DNA of 47,641 bases. It comes from Perkinsus olseni (Eukaryota; Perkinsozoa; Perkinsida; Perkinsidae). Positions within the stretch are counted from its first letter, which is position 1. Every line of letters starts with the position of its first letter. Below the pieces are notes generated by a model. The model did not search any database. It worked only from the letters and a program-made list of their open reading frames with translations, and was not told where the DNA came from. The translations under genes were made by a program, and so were the position numbers. The stretch covers positions 1-47,641 of the forward strand of contig JABANP010000416.1 of assembly GCA_013115135.1 (NCBI GenBank), given 5' to 3'. Shown in pieces: positions 10,212 through 20,588 of the stretch.

Positions 10212-10859
10212 TATAACTGTCAATCACGCATGCGGGCGAAGGTGATGACATGTAGGCACTCGGTCCACTTTTGTATGCTCAAGGCTCAATTTTTAGGTTT
10301 TTTTTGGCATTTTTCGTTTTTTCCCTATTTTTAGCCTAATATTTTTCGTGTCGCAAATTACGGCAGAATTGCAAATGGACAGAGTCCACATTTGGTCAGT
10401 GGTTCACCTTGCGTCCAGGACGATGCTGTATTTGGGCAGGGAAAGTGCTGCAAATCGAGCTAGTGCGAAATTCGGGCGCGCGCGACTTGATTGTGTCAAT
10501 AGCAGCGGGAATGAGATCACTGCGGAGCTTAGAGGACGCAACACCCAAGACTGCGTATAGATATAGCAATACACCCCTCCACACATTCTTAGCATACATG
10601 GTGCGCAACACATAATTCCTCGAAGAAGTCGAATTTCGCTCTGATATTTGAATGTCATAGCTTTAATAAGACTATCACTAGCCTACCGAGGTCTCAGACT
10701 CCCACTCCACGGCTACTCCGATTTACACACTCGACGCACTCAGAGACCTCCACATAATCTTAGCATACTAGTTGTGTCACTCATTCAAAAGGCAAACTAC
10801 GATGATAATATCAGATTCGAGTTACTCACTAGAGTTACTCACTGTTCAATAACTTGTTT
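10212..10859. other. Intergenic with T-rich tract
   Basis: No gene is recognised. A T-rich, pyrimidine-heavy stretch (about 10288-10345) follows the cold-shock gene and could serve its 3' end. ORFs here have no motif and no paralogue in the window. Confidence 0.5.
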
Positions 10860-11453
10860 TCTTCCCCTGCAGTGCCAGAACGTCAGTAAGTCGCTTCGGG
10901 AGAGAGCTGGTACAGCTTGTGATGACCTCAGAAGGAATTTGAGCCCATGCTCGAAAGACAGCCGCCCTAAGTGGAGTGCTGGAGTCCTCTTAGGTTATGG
11001 GATTGAGTGCTGGGGTGATAGACTAATGTTTAAGGGTGTGAAGCGTCGTATAGACTCTCTGCATCACCGTTTAGAGAAGATCCTCATCGGGATTCCGGTT
11101 TCCGGAAACCCGGATCTAGCTGCCTTACTGAGCGATGCCAACGGCTATGTATGAGATATGGCTCCTGGAAACTACAAAATGGTTATGATATCCGAAAATG
11201 GTGGTCTAAGGTGGTTGGGGGTCGCTACCCTGAACAAGCAGAGTCCTGGAATCATGATCGGTTTGAAATTGGTCTACAACCAAAGCAGTTTTACATAGGT
11301 GACGGTACGGAGGTAAGCAGCGGTTATCTACGGCCAGGTTCGACAAGTTTTGAGCAACCTGACGCCGTCATCTTCACTGACGGCAGCAGGAGGCCATACG
11401 GGGGATGGCAATTGCGCTCTGCCGAGAGTTATGGTCGACTCGGCTGGGGTTAG
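10860..11453 (+). pseudogene. Degenerate LINE (non-LTR retrotransposon) fragment: RT thumb plus RNase H start
   Basis: The plus-strand frame ending at 11154 carries LLGYGIECW followed by RRIDSLHHRLEKILIGIP. That pattern resembles the region after the RT catalytic core of Jockey/I/R1-type LINEs (ILLYGAECW, then RLNSVQRR). A frameshift at about 11151 leads into a second frame with DAVIFTDGSRR, the first acidic motif of an RNase H domain. No catalytic RT core, endonuclease or poly(A) tail is seen. It is a dead fragment of an element related to the one whose RNase H and zinc-finger end lies at 33056-33930. Confidence 0.65.
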
Positions 11454-11489
11454 TGTTGATGGGATTATGCAGGGACAGCCTGTTCCGGA

Positions 11490-13690
11490 CCCGGACAGGA
11501 GACCATCACAAGGGCCTCCGTCGTTATCGTTTTCGCTCGCCTCTGATATGTCATTGTGCTCGAAATTGTCAAGGTGAAAAATTTCCCCGCGAGGGAAGGC
11601 CTTTACCGCGCTGGCTGATAGTCATCCACAGAGTTTTCGGAAGGTCACCCGGATTCTTTCATCGATTCACCCTCTGCGTAGACCCCTTACGGGTCGGGGG
11701 TCCGCCCCGGCGATCCGTGGAGGGAACGGATGGAGATCGAGGTGATGCGTAGTCTTTCCGATAAACTTACGATTGACAGCAGCATGGTTCTACTACCAAG
11801 AAGAACCCGAAAATCAAAGCATCCCCCTGGGTGGAGGTTTTAGTCGATTGATATCGCCCTGGCTCATTGGTAATGAGTCATTACTTCTCAACGCAATTCA
11901 CTCAAAATTCACCTAATTTCTGATTTCTTGACTCACTGGATTGAATTCTTGACTGAAGATGCCTCGCTAGCTGGGGCTTCGCCAAGCTCATTTGAGTTCG
12001 CTGTTTCCAATCCGACATTCGCGATGCTCCGTGTCACCCGCTGGGTTCTACTCTCAACATTGGCTCTAACCACGGCCATTGCGGTGCAGTCTGGCAAGTT
12101 GCAGGTAAGAGTGAGGGCGTCGAGGCCTCCCAGCATTCTCATTGAATATCCTTCAGGCTGGCGATACAACCCGTGGCGGAGTGGTAAGGGTATAACAGAG
12201 TTCCGGGTTTTGACTGTTTAGTTGTGTCGTTCAGATAAACTCATTTGTGTCGTTTAGGATGTGTAGGATTTTTTATCCAGGCAGCCAGCTCAGTGTTCAT
12301 CGTAGAATCATCGATGACGGCAGTGTTTCGGTTGAGCTCAATGTATGGGAGACCTCAGTCGAAGCAGACTTCAAGTCCGTCGAATACAGGTGATATTCGT
12401 GCAACTAGCAGCTCCCGCGGACGGCGTGTTATTCGGATTGCATGTTGTCAGGGAGAAGCCCGACGGAAATGCTTGGCTACAGTACTGGAAGGGCCCGACA
12501 GCAGGCACGATAGAAGGTTCGACTGAGGATATCAAAAGGACATTCGCCGAGATTTTGCCTTTTACACATATTATGAAAACCCTCAAAAACCGGATCGATG
12601 GCATTACAAACGATGGTCAGTGTAGAGAGCTGATCGATTTCATTGAGACTCATCCGACCGCCGAGTACAAGGAGAGTGGTAGAGCTTGGCTCGAGAAATT
12701 TCTCATTGATAAGGAGGACAGAGCTTTTGAACTACTACAGCAGCACGGAGGGGAAATTTACACCTACAAGTATGAATGAAGATTCGTCATTGAAGAATGA
12801 ATTGGATGTGTTGTTCATCATGATGAGAGTAGACTCCGATGTTTTATGATGTTCCTTGGTGATGTCTTGGGTGTCAGTGAAGTATTAAATTCATAATAGA
12901 TTGAAGATACGAGGAGACCACGTGAGTCCGAGCATTATGCGGAGAATCGCCGCATCTGATGGCTTACAATTCTATCTAGCTACTGTAGCTGTCGACTGGG
13001 CTCAGCCTCAGCGTAGCAGTCTGGTATGTTGAATCTGAGCCCAGTCCCTGCCGGCGGAAAGAAAGCAGATGGCGGAACTCGGGTGTTGTGATGTTCTACT
13101 AGAACAGTTCTAGGCAAGAATCAATTGGTCATCAGCGCATCTAATGATATGTACATGTTGATTCATCGCTGCATGCTTCACTGCGTGGGTTATCAACGGG
13201 TACGACGATGACGCCACGGATACAGCTTCTGTCTCCATACCGACGGCCTTTCCCTGTTTCGCCGCGACCTTATCCAGACTCTGGATTCCAGAGCTATGTG
13301 AGCCTTCACCACGAGGAGCAGCTACGCGCAGGTACACCGCGGAGTCCACGGTCTACCTGCGCGAAGCTGCGTCTTCAATGAGATTTGCTTTAGCCTTCGT
13401 CTCCTCTGCTCGCCTTGTATCCTCCTCAGAGTCCTGGATGAGTGACCTGGAGATCTGCTACAAGAATCGACGTCTGCGAGGATGTTCACTATTAGTCGCT
13501 CCACTTGCATCACCTCTAATTTCTTGATGAAGTTTCTCTCCCAATCGTCTTACTTGGCACTACTCGCCCGTCGTAGTTTCTCAGCGAATAATTTACCATT
13601 ACAACACTCCGTATCTACATATAATAGTTTCGGAACATCGGACCTGATGATCAAGTACATGTCTTTGGACTAGCTTCACGCGGTTCTCAG
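11490..13690. repeat. Segmental duplication D3, copy 1
   Basis: The stretch matches 35178-37230 in order and orientation, diverged by substitutions and by insertions that are mostly palindromic in the other copy. It contains a whole four-exon gene and flanks on both sides. The region 12850-13690 after the gene is alignable only in parts (12850-12940 and 13430-13690). Confidence 0.8.
12024..12779 (+). CDS. Secreted protein of unknown function (4 exons), paralogue of 35929-36709
   Basis: Model: exons 12024-12104, 12157-12189, 12235-12389 and 12452-12779, giving 198 aa, with introns of 52, 45 and 62 nt in phases 0, 0 and 2. The start MLRVTRWVLLSTLALTTAIA is a good signal peptide. The mature protein has CRIFYPGS, LNVWETS and a C-terminal part with CRELIDFIETHP and RAWLEKFLID. 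The paralogue at 35929 has the same exon borders and phases and keeps these peptides, while introns diverge. I do not recognise the family. The signal peptide and the duplicated, diverging nature fit a small secreted gene family (inference). Confidence 0.78.
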
Positions 13691-13866
13691 CACCGGTGCT
13701 CATTCGCAATGGAATGTTCTCACCTTTGAGGCTTATTTCGGGTGTTAACAACACCGTGTTGTACGTACAGGTGAATTGGCGAATACAAGTGCTACGCAAT
13801 TGCGGAGCGAGCGAAGCGAGCGCCGCTCGCCGAGCGGAGCATATACTGTCACTTCTGCGCTTTTTT
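12850..13866. other. Intergenic, no gene recognised
   Basis: ORFs here are short and lack motifs. A stem with arms cgcgcaggta and tacctgcgcg lies at about 13325-13365. The part 13430-13690 is shared with 36940-37230 but has no conserved reading frame that I could identify. Confidence 0.5.
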
Positions 13867-13901
13867 CGTGCGTTCGTTCGTTCGTTCGTTCGTTCGTTCG
13901 A
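13867..13901. repeat. Tetranucleotide microsatellite (CGTT)n
   Basis: About eight consecutive cgtt units. They produce the FVRSFVRS and RTNERTNE translations in different frames, which are not proteins. Confidence 0.95.
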
Positions 13902-14217
13902 ATTGTTTCTCCACGACTATGTCGATTGAACTCGCGAGACACATACCATTTGAAAGCTCGCGGTCTGTGCATTCTATAAAGAATACGAAGTTGCTCTCAT
14001 TCCCGTTCTACCAAGCAAAACCGTCGTGGGCCGTTGTAGATGAACCCGAAAAAATACGGAAAAAGCCCGGGCTGGGGTTCGAACCCAAGACTTCGTGCCG
14101 AGCTCCGCTTTTTTCGTTACGAAGGCCTAGTTGCTATAAGACGAGCAGTCAACTTGGCGAACGAAGACTACTGAGTAGTCACTACTCTAATCAGCTGTTC
14201 ATTGTTAAACAATCTGA

Positions 14218-14262
14218 AACACTTGATAACACAGTCATTGTTTTATCAAGTGTTTCATCAAT
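14218..14262. repeat. Perfect inverted repeat, 13-bp arms
   Basis: gaaacacttgata and its exact reverse complement tatcaagtgtttc are separated by about 15 nt. It is one of many short palindromes in the window, and no paralogue is available here to show when it arose. Confidence 0.85.
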
Positions 14263-14583
14263 AGTAAGTCTTCTCTGGCAATAGAAAAGTGCATATACTG
14301 TGATATGCGCCGTCTCGCAGAACCACTAGCATGTGTGTCCAGGAAAGAAGCTATTGCCAAGTGGTATATACTAATAATACTCATACCACTGGTATGATAC
14401 CAGGATATCCACCATCTACATGCGACGATTGTAAGAATCGGGCACCCGCATGCGACAGCATAAGATCAAAATCCATCGATGAGTCCACCACTCATATATT
14501 ACTGTTGAAGTCTTCAACTTGAAGACGAGGAAATTCGTTAGTACTTCTGGGCGGTGAGGATCGTTCAGTACAGTGACAACTCG

Positions 14584-14832
14584 TAGGAATTACATTCGTA
14601 CAAGCTTGATCCGTACAGTTTCCACACGTACAGTCTTGGGCCATACACTGGCGATTCGTACAGTATCCAGCGGTACAGTTTCAGCCTATACACTGATAGC
14701 CCGTACACCGACAACCCATACAGTATCCAGCGGTACACTTCCAGTACGTACAGTGATAAGTCGTACAGTTCCGACTCGTACAGTTGAAACTCGTACACCG
14801 AATTTTCGTACTTCTCGGAATTTTCGTACAGC
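14584..14832. repeat. 15-bp-period minisatellite (gtacagt units), about 16 units
   Basis: Units start with gtaca or ataca at strict 15-nt steps, for example gtacagtatccagcg, gtacagtttcagcct and atacactgatagccc. Because 15 is divisible by three, all frames stay in register. The minus strand stays open across the array (ORF 14565-15008) and reads as a pentapeptide repeat such as LYGLS, VYGLS, VYRLK, LYRWI and LYESP. The plus strand gives RTVSS-like repeats. The units are degenerate at the other ten positions while gtac is fixed. No gene start or neighbouring domain is visible, so coding status is uncertain. Confidence 0.85.
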
Positions 14833-14981
14833 TGGGAAATTTTTTTATCATTATTTTTGCGCCGCGCAAAAATATTGATTAAATGGGATCTAAGATCTAA
14901 GCCGTTACTGTGACTGCCCGAGTTCAGATGACTCATGAACATAAACGCTCCTTGTAGAGCTCGGTCAACAGGTATCCATCT

Positions 14982-15168
14982 CTCAAGACGCGCTCCGCCG
15001 CATCGCATCAGTCAACTGGGAGTGTTGGGTGAGACTGTGGTGTAAATTAGCCCGAGACCCGAAGACCAGCAGACATCGCCAGGATGTCCAACACACTTCG
15101 GGCCAGCGGCCAATACAACACCGCAGTCACATTGCCTGGCACGCAAGCACACAGGCAATGTCTCCCAG
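14982..15168. repeat. Split direct repeat B2 of the DIRS-like element
   Basis: 187 bp starting ctcaagacgcgctcc and ending ggcaatgtctcccag. It is the same in length and, as read, in sequence as 15369-15555. Confidence 0.92.
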
Positions 15169-15184
15169 ATAACTAACCAAGGGT

Positions 15185-15371
15185 AAAAGAAAAATTTCCT
15201 CGGAACCGGCCCGGAAGACCTTCTCACGCCGGGTTCCGCTCCTTAACCACGAACGCAACATATCGTTGCTACCACTTTGGTCGATTACGGGGGCGCGCGA
15301 ATAGCTCGCGCACAAACGATGCTTGCTACGCTTGCTTGAACTTGCTCCAGGCAAAGCCCGGACCTTCACTC
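15185..15371. repeat. Split direct repeat A2 of the DIRS-like element
   Basis: About 187 bp starting aaaagaaaaatttcctcgg and ending gaccttcact. It matches 20398-20586 apart from a 2-nt length difference (ccttaacc against ccttacaacc). It abuts B1 with a shared ctc at the border. Confidence 0.92.
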
Positions 15372-15555
15372 AAGACGCGCTCCGCCGCATCGCATCAGTC
15401 AACTGGGAGTGTTGGGTGAGACTGTGGTGTAAATTAGCCCGAGACCCGAAGACCAGCAGACATCGCCAGGATGTCCAACACACTTCGGGCCAGCGGCCAA
15501 TACAACACCGCAGTCACATTGCCTGGCACGCAAGCACACAGGCAATGTCTCCCAG
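15369..15555. repeat. Split direct repeat B1 of the DIRS-like element
   Basis: Same 187-bp sequence as 14982-15168, here directly joined to A2. Beyond 15555 the sequence continues into the element's internal region. Confidence 0.92.
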
Positions 15556-15919
15556 CACTCACCCAACAATCCACACGTGACTGTCCCCCTGGAGCACTAC
15601 CCGGGATCGCCAACCCGACAAACCCTACCGTTAAACCACCCGGTGGTACCCACCGCAAGGCCAGCAATCCGAGGCCACAACAACACTACTAGTGCTACAC
15701 TGCTCCTGCGCTCAGGACACCGTTCAAGCAAGCGGAGGTCTAAGGATGTGTCAGAGAGCAAGCACAACACCCAAGTATTGCAAACACTATACTCCGCACA
15801 GAAGCATCACATGATGCGATGTGAGTCACATCCAAAGACACAAAAGCCCATCACTCCGCACACGAAGCATCGGTGGTCCTCAGAAACGGGAAGCACAACA
15901 CCATGATCGCACCAGCAAA

Positions 15920-17002
15920 TTACGCAGGCGAGCCAAGAATTTCTGCAGCATGTCCTCTGCACTGCCGCTGTATCTCAGGAAGTCCATACTCCTCCCAAGT
16001 TCGTGACCTCCAGTTGCCCGCAACCCGAACCTGCTCCGCCGGAACATTGTTAGCCAGCAGAGCGCAAGCACCCGAACGCCTCATGCTATGGCCGGTAATG
16101 TTAGGAATATCCCAAGACAAAACCTTCGAAGGAAACTCGGCAGATAAGAAGGCTCGCAGCTCCTTCCCGAAAGTGGCGCTCTTTAACGAAGGAAAGATAC
16201 ACTCATCCCCACCCTCGACGCGTGTTCGACAAGCACTGACCAAGTAATGAGCTATGCACCACGTCCTTCTACAAAACATAAGGTCTGCTGCTCCTCGCGA
16301 GAAGCAGTCTTGGTATCGTGGAAGATTACAGAGACCAGCAACCCCTCAGAGCTCGACTCCCAAGAAATGTCCGCACGAATGAGGCCGGGCAACTGGTCGA
16401 AGCGGAGCATAAAGATCGACGCCACCAACACGGCAGAACGAAGCTGATCACGCAAACCACCGGGAGTGAGCTGCATGTCCGCGAGAGATTGAAGGCATTC
16501 CTGACATAAAGGCGCGGCCTGCTTCTTCGGCTTGTCCTTATCCAAGAGGATACGATCAGCACTAGCCAGAGCTCGAGAAATCAGAGCCTCCCCTTCTGGT
16601 GGGATGCTCTTGCCAGTTCGAACCTCACCCATCGTTCGCACCGCCGAAGTATACTCCCGTACTGTGCCAGAAGTGATCTACCGGCTCCCAGGGAGCCCCC
16701 TGTCAGCCCACGAATAAAAGAGACTAATCGCTCGGGAGTGACCGGGTTCGAAGGAGATATAGTACCAAACCCCATCTCGTAAAAACGCAGAGGTGTCTGA
16801 TAAGAGGCCATAGTCCTGGGTTTAAGAGAGTACTCCAGGAGACGGGAGTTGGCTCTCGCTCGATCCTCCGGAGTCGCCGCCGTCTCTGCCGCATAAACTC
16901 GAGCAAATGAGAAGGAAGTTGAGACTTCTTGGGCATCAAATACAGAGGAGCCTGTGCAAGACCCACAATCCCATTCAATCGAGTTCCTCCCCGCCAACCC
17001 AA
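15920..17002 (-). pseudogene. Tyrosine recombinase of the DIRS-like element (frameshifted)
   Basis: The N-terminal core-binding part lies in the frame 17342-16581 (SLKPRTMASYQTPLRFYEMG, then a helical stretch to RWVRFELARA). The catalytic domain continues in frame 16641-16252, with the first Arg region RSAVLVASIFMLRFDQLPGL. It ends in frame 16279-15920 with GHSMRRSGA (the H-x-x-R box) and NWRSRTWEEYGLP, whose Tyr is the expected nucleophile. The order R, HxxR, W, Y fits the phage-integrase family. Frame changes between the three parts mean that the copy shown would not give one protein unless the sequence contains indel errors. Confidence 0.8.
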
Positions 17003-17342
17003 GCAGTACTACGGCAGAAGCAGCATAGCAGATGATGATAATACTACGAGCCGCCGTCAGGACAATGTAACAGGTTCCTGACAGGTACGTCCAGCCTGAC
17101 GGGGCACTAGCAAGAACCGACGCACGGGCAGATCTGCTAATCACATCAGCAGTAACATTGCGAATCCCGGCAATAGGGGGGGGGGAATCTCGCAGGGCTA
17201 GAAACCGATGCTCTAACGGATGCGGCTGCAGAGTTCTGAACGCAGAAGTCACATCGAATTCGGCCAGAGCCGATCCCGGACCCACTTCGCGCAGTAACAG
17301 ACGTATCTGGGGAAGGCCGGGGTACAACGCAGCCGTCAGCAT
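16581..17342 (-). pseudogene. DIRS-like pol ORF with internal deletion (RT start joined to RNase H end and recombinase)
   Basis: A 253-aa open frame. It begins with an RT-like segment (AEFDVTSAFRTLQPHP) and jumps within a few residues to GIRNVTADVISRS, which resembles the G-x-x-N-x-x-AD-x-LSR end of the RNase H region in DIRS elements. It then runs into the recombinase N-terminus. A run of about ten G (C on the coding strand) at 17177-17186 sits at the junction. The RT catalytic Y/F-x-DD box and most of RNase H are missing, so this copy cannot copy itself. Confidence 0.7.
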
Positions 17343-18027
17343 GCGTGACGCATGGTTGACCCCCGACGTCCTGTAGTTCTTGATGATACGAATCTTGCTG
17401 TGAGCAGGGTCTTTCCAGACGACATTGGCCTGACTTATCCCCAGTCCCCCAATCTTCCGAACTCCGATCTATTTACAGATATTATCTTCCCGGTCTCAAG
17501 CTCACGCTGTATCTGCTCATTGAGTAGGTTAGCCATGACGCTGTCATCGGCTTGCGGACGAGAGGGAGGAGATCACTATCGGGCAGACCTTTCCACCGTA
17601 TGACCTCAGGCTCCCCTGGGCGAAGAGATTGTTCATGGAAGGCTGGCCATGTCCGCAGATCCTCGGGGAAGGGGACGCTGAGCCCCAGCGGCATGCCACT
17701 CATCGCCACCGCAGCAATACCACAATCCTCGGGGCCTTCTCCTGGCCACGTGACCCTTGACTCCAGCAATCTGCCACGGATCGGCGAGATCGGTGAAGCA
17801 GACTGTAGAAGCGTTTCGGAGCTACCCAAACCCGTGGACTCCAGCAAGCGAGCGAGAGTGGCAGCTAATTGCTCGGATTCACACTCGATCCCCAATGCGA
17901 CCCACTTGTTCGCCATCTCGGTCTGTTCCAACCTCGAAGCTTGCTCATAACGGAGCAGGAAATTCCGCACCTCAGGACGCCTAACCCAGGCCTCCGCCTT
18001 GGCTCGGACGGCCTTCGCAAGAGCCAA
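17343..18027 (-). pseudogene. DIRS-like pol: N-terminal and start of reverse transcriptase (frameshifted)
   Basis: The frame 18027-17482 (starting MALAKAVRAKAEAWVRRPEV) leads towards RT. After about 17525 the coding signal continues in another frame (LLNEQIQRELETGKI), then shifts again near 17445 to reach KIRIIKNYRTSGVN, an RT fingers-like motif, and the next ORF. At least two frameshifts are needed. This fits a decayed polymerase of the element. Confidence 0.6.
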
Positions 18028-18461
18028 GGATAGCTTCTCTTACCGTGGTGAAAATGCGATATCTCCATCCCACTGAGAGAGGTCAGGGAACCCAGTACCA
18101 TCTACTGGTGGGATCGACTCAGGAGGAAAAGAAGCGAACACGTCGGGAGTGTTCGCCTCCCAGGAGTGAAGTGTAGAGCTCCCACCTACATCGTCGTGTT
18201 GTGGCGAACCGGCAAAGAGGCGACCGGCAAGGGCGGGATCGGCCGATCAGTCTCCGCCGCCCTCGCGCGCTTAGCACGATAACGGGCACGATTCTTGCGC
18301 CTGCCCTCCACGGAGCGCTCCCCAGGAACCATGCGGAACCCCAAGCACAACTAACGAACCTGGGGCATTGAGCTCCACTCGCTGAACTCAAACCGGGAGT
18401 GCATAAAAACGATCATAAGTAGAGTCGGAATCAATTAAAGATGCGAGAGAACCAGCGCAGC
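18028..18461 (-). other. DIRS-like element, spacer between gag-like ORF and pol
   Basis: Short minus-strand ORFs only (for example 18391-18119) with no recognisable motif. It is probably the decayed junction between gag and pol. Confidence 0.45.
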
Positions 18462-19694
18462 TCAGTGCCGCTGCTTCTTGCCGGGAGGCTGCCGCTTTGA
18501 ATCCGCGCCATCTTTTTCATGGCTTCTCGGGGGCCACGGGCACTTACGGATTTTGAGCAGCGGGCACTGACCACGAGTATGGGGGCAGTCGCCTGGCGGG
18601 ACATGCTTCCCTTTCTCATCCGCACTTGGTGAAGATGTCGAAGTAGAACTTGTGGTGGCACTACCAGGGCTACTTTGCGCTCCAACGGCTGGGGTCAGCG
18701 TTCTCGTAGCCTCATTGAGAGCTTCCTGGTCCACCGCATTCCCAAGCAAACGGATGGTTGCCAGAGACAGCGAGATCTTCTCCCTTTCCGCCAAAGCGAA
18801 AGCTCTACCACTCAACGAGCGGCGAAAAGAAGCATCATAACCCACCACCGCGGCTTCTCCATGCACCATGCAGATCCTGCATAGCTGCTGCACATATTGG
18901 AGGATCCAAGGACCCGCCTCGAGGCCCACGCTCACGTCAACACAAAGTAATACTGGTAGTAGTCCGTACAATAGTTCACAGAGGCGCTTGGGCTGACGAC
19001 CGGCAGCCGCAGTTTCTGGAATCCATTGGATAGCACCGTTGACATCCAACACTGGTTTCTTGCCCAACGAAGCACAGTCAGCACCTAGTTTTATCTCCCG
19101 GTAGGTGGAAGGGGACTCGGCAATCAGTTTCACCGTGGCCTGGTCTGCTACCAGCCCCGGAGAAGCAGCCCCACCGTAACGCTTGGAGACCCTCTCCATG
19201 TACTCGATCTGGCCGTTCGCAGTTGGGCCTTGCTTCCCCAAGGAAGCCTTGGCCGCTTACTGGAGAGCGGCTTCAACCCTCAGCCCGCGGACTAGGCGTT
19301 GCTGGGTTTGGTCAGCCGTCTCGTTCTCAGCCGGCGGGCAAAGGACGTCAACCACCGTCCTCTTCAACACCTCTGGCTTGGACACGAGGACAGGGATGTC
19401 CGATACAGCCATATCGATGGCCTGAAGCCTCTCTATGATAGCATCACGCAGAACCACTGGGCAGCTGGCTGGCATGATCGCGAGGAAGGCTTCGGTTCCT
19501 CTGGCGTTGGCGTTGGCCATGGGAACGAGCGGAGGACAATTAAAACTGAAATGAGGGCGGCATTTAGACAAGAAATTCCTAGCGAAAGTAATTCCGAGCA
19601 CGCTTGAATTCCGAACTAGCACGAGGAAGCACCATAGTTGATCTGGGGCTCCGCTGTAGCACAGCTGCGCACTGTGGGGGGGCTCCTGACTCAT
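18462..19694 (-). pseudogene. Gag-like ORF of the DIRS-like element, one in-frame stop
   Basis: Two open stretches, 19694-19257 and 19241-18462, lie in the same frame and are separated only by one TAA codon, so the ancestral frame was about 410 aa. The N-terminal part is helical and the C-terminal tail is Ser/Pro/Lys-rich with a cysteine cluster (GDCPHTRGQCPLLKIRKCP), resembling nucleic-acid-binding Gag tails. It is first in the element, as expected for gag. The stop could be a null mutation, a sequencing error or a readthrough site; I cannot tell which. Confidence 0.65.
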
Positions 19695-20397
19695 GGGCTC
19701 CGGCCGCAGAGTTCGACGTGGTGAAATCTCCTGAGGAGGGTCCCGCTCCCACCACGAGACACCGAAACGTGCACGGACCTTCAGGAATCAACGCTCTCGG
19801 GCGTGTTTCCTCGGTCAACTACCGAGTGCAGCGGCTGCACTGTGGCCCACACTGAACCTCGGTCAGTATCACGGGCTGCTCAGAGCTTAAACGAAGCCCA
19901 TCCCAAGCCTATTCAGGCACCGGGGTCAAGCGAGAGGACCGCTTACTCCCGAGTCGACGCTCAAGGGCGTGTCTCAGAGAGTGAAACCTCCCCAAGGGGA
20001 CCAGTAACCACCGTCTGTGGTCTACAAACAGCTCGCTCCCGAAGCTGGAGAGTCATGACAGATCAATCCTGTACCGGATGCGAGCGGCAGTTCCCTCCCA
20101 CAGGACGTCTGACCAAGTGAGTCAAGGTGTGACAACCAGCGAGCCACACCTTTGCCACCACAGTGCGAATAAATTGATCGAAAAATTCCTGAGCACGAGA
20201 GACGAGACGTACAAGAAACACGAAGACTCAGCGAGCAACGATGTCAACAGGTCTAGGCGAAGGCGACTGGACGTATAGGCGCGGCGAACATTCAACGAGC
20301 AGCAATTCAACGAGCAGCAATTCAACGAACAATCAACGAGCAGACGTACGAGAAGCGCTAGGTGACGAGTGAGCGAGAGGATCCAACGCGGCGAACC

Positions 20398-20586
20398 AAA
20401 AGAAAAATTTCCTCGGAACCGGCCCGGAAGACCTTCTCACGCCGGGTTCCGCTCCTTACAACCACGAACGCAACATATCGTTGCTACCACTTTGGTCGAT
20501 TACGGGGGCGCGCGAATAGCTCGCGCACAAACGATGCTTGCTACGCTTGCTTGAACTTGCTCCAGGCAAAGCCCGGACCTTCACTC
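20398..20586. repeat. Split direct repeat A1 (outer end) of the DIRS-like element
   Basis: Partner of 15185-15371. It ends at tcactcc, immediately followed by aagaattcagac, the first bases of the duplicated block D1. Confidence 0.92.
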
Positions 20587-20588
20587 CA

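Larger units (their letters stand above)
14982..20586 (-). mobile_element. DIRS-order (Ngaro/PAT-like) tyrosine-recombinase retrotransposon with split direct repeats
   Basis: Read on the minus strand the element is: repeat A1 (20586-20398), gag-like ORF, RT remnant, tyrosine recombinase, repeat B1 (15555-15369), repeat A2 (15371-15185), a 16-bp gap, then repeat B2 (15168-14982). A1 equals A2 and B1 equals B2. This is the split-direct-repeat layout known for Ngaro and PAT members of the DIRS order, which integrate through a tyrosine recombinase rather than an integrase and leave no target duplication. The coding part is broken by one in-frame stop in gag, frameshifts in RT, a deletion of most of RT/RNase H, and a frameshift in the recombinase. 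The element is therefore non-autonomous, but its intact repeats could be mobilised by a complete relative. Confidence 0.88.

Noticed and set aside
13776..13979. RSFVRSFVR-type peptide repeats
   Set aside because: They are translations of the cgtt microsatellite.
13696..13979. Repeated-arginine ORFs near the microsatellite considered as a small basic protein
   Set aside because: No start context, no conservation and mostly simple sequence.
14982..15555. A-B-A arrangement considered as a plain tandem repeat or CRISPR-like array
   Set aside because: The fourth repeat at 20398 and the recombinase and gag ORFs between explain it as split direct repeats of a DIRS-order element.
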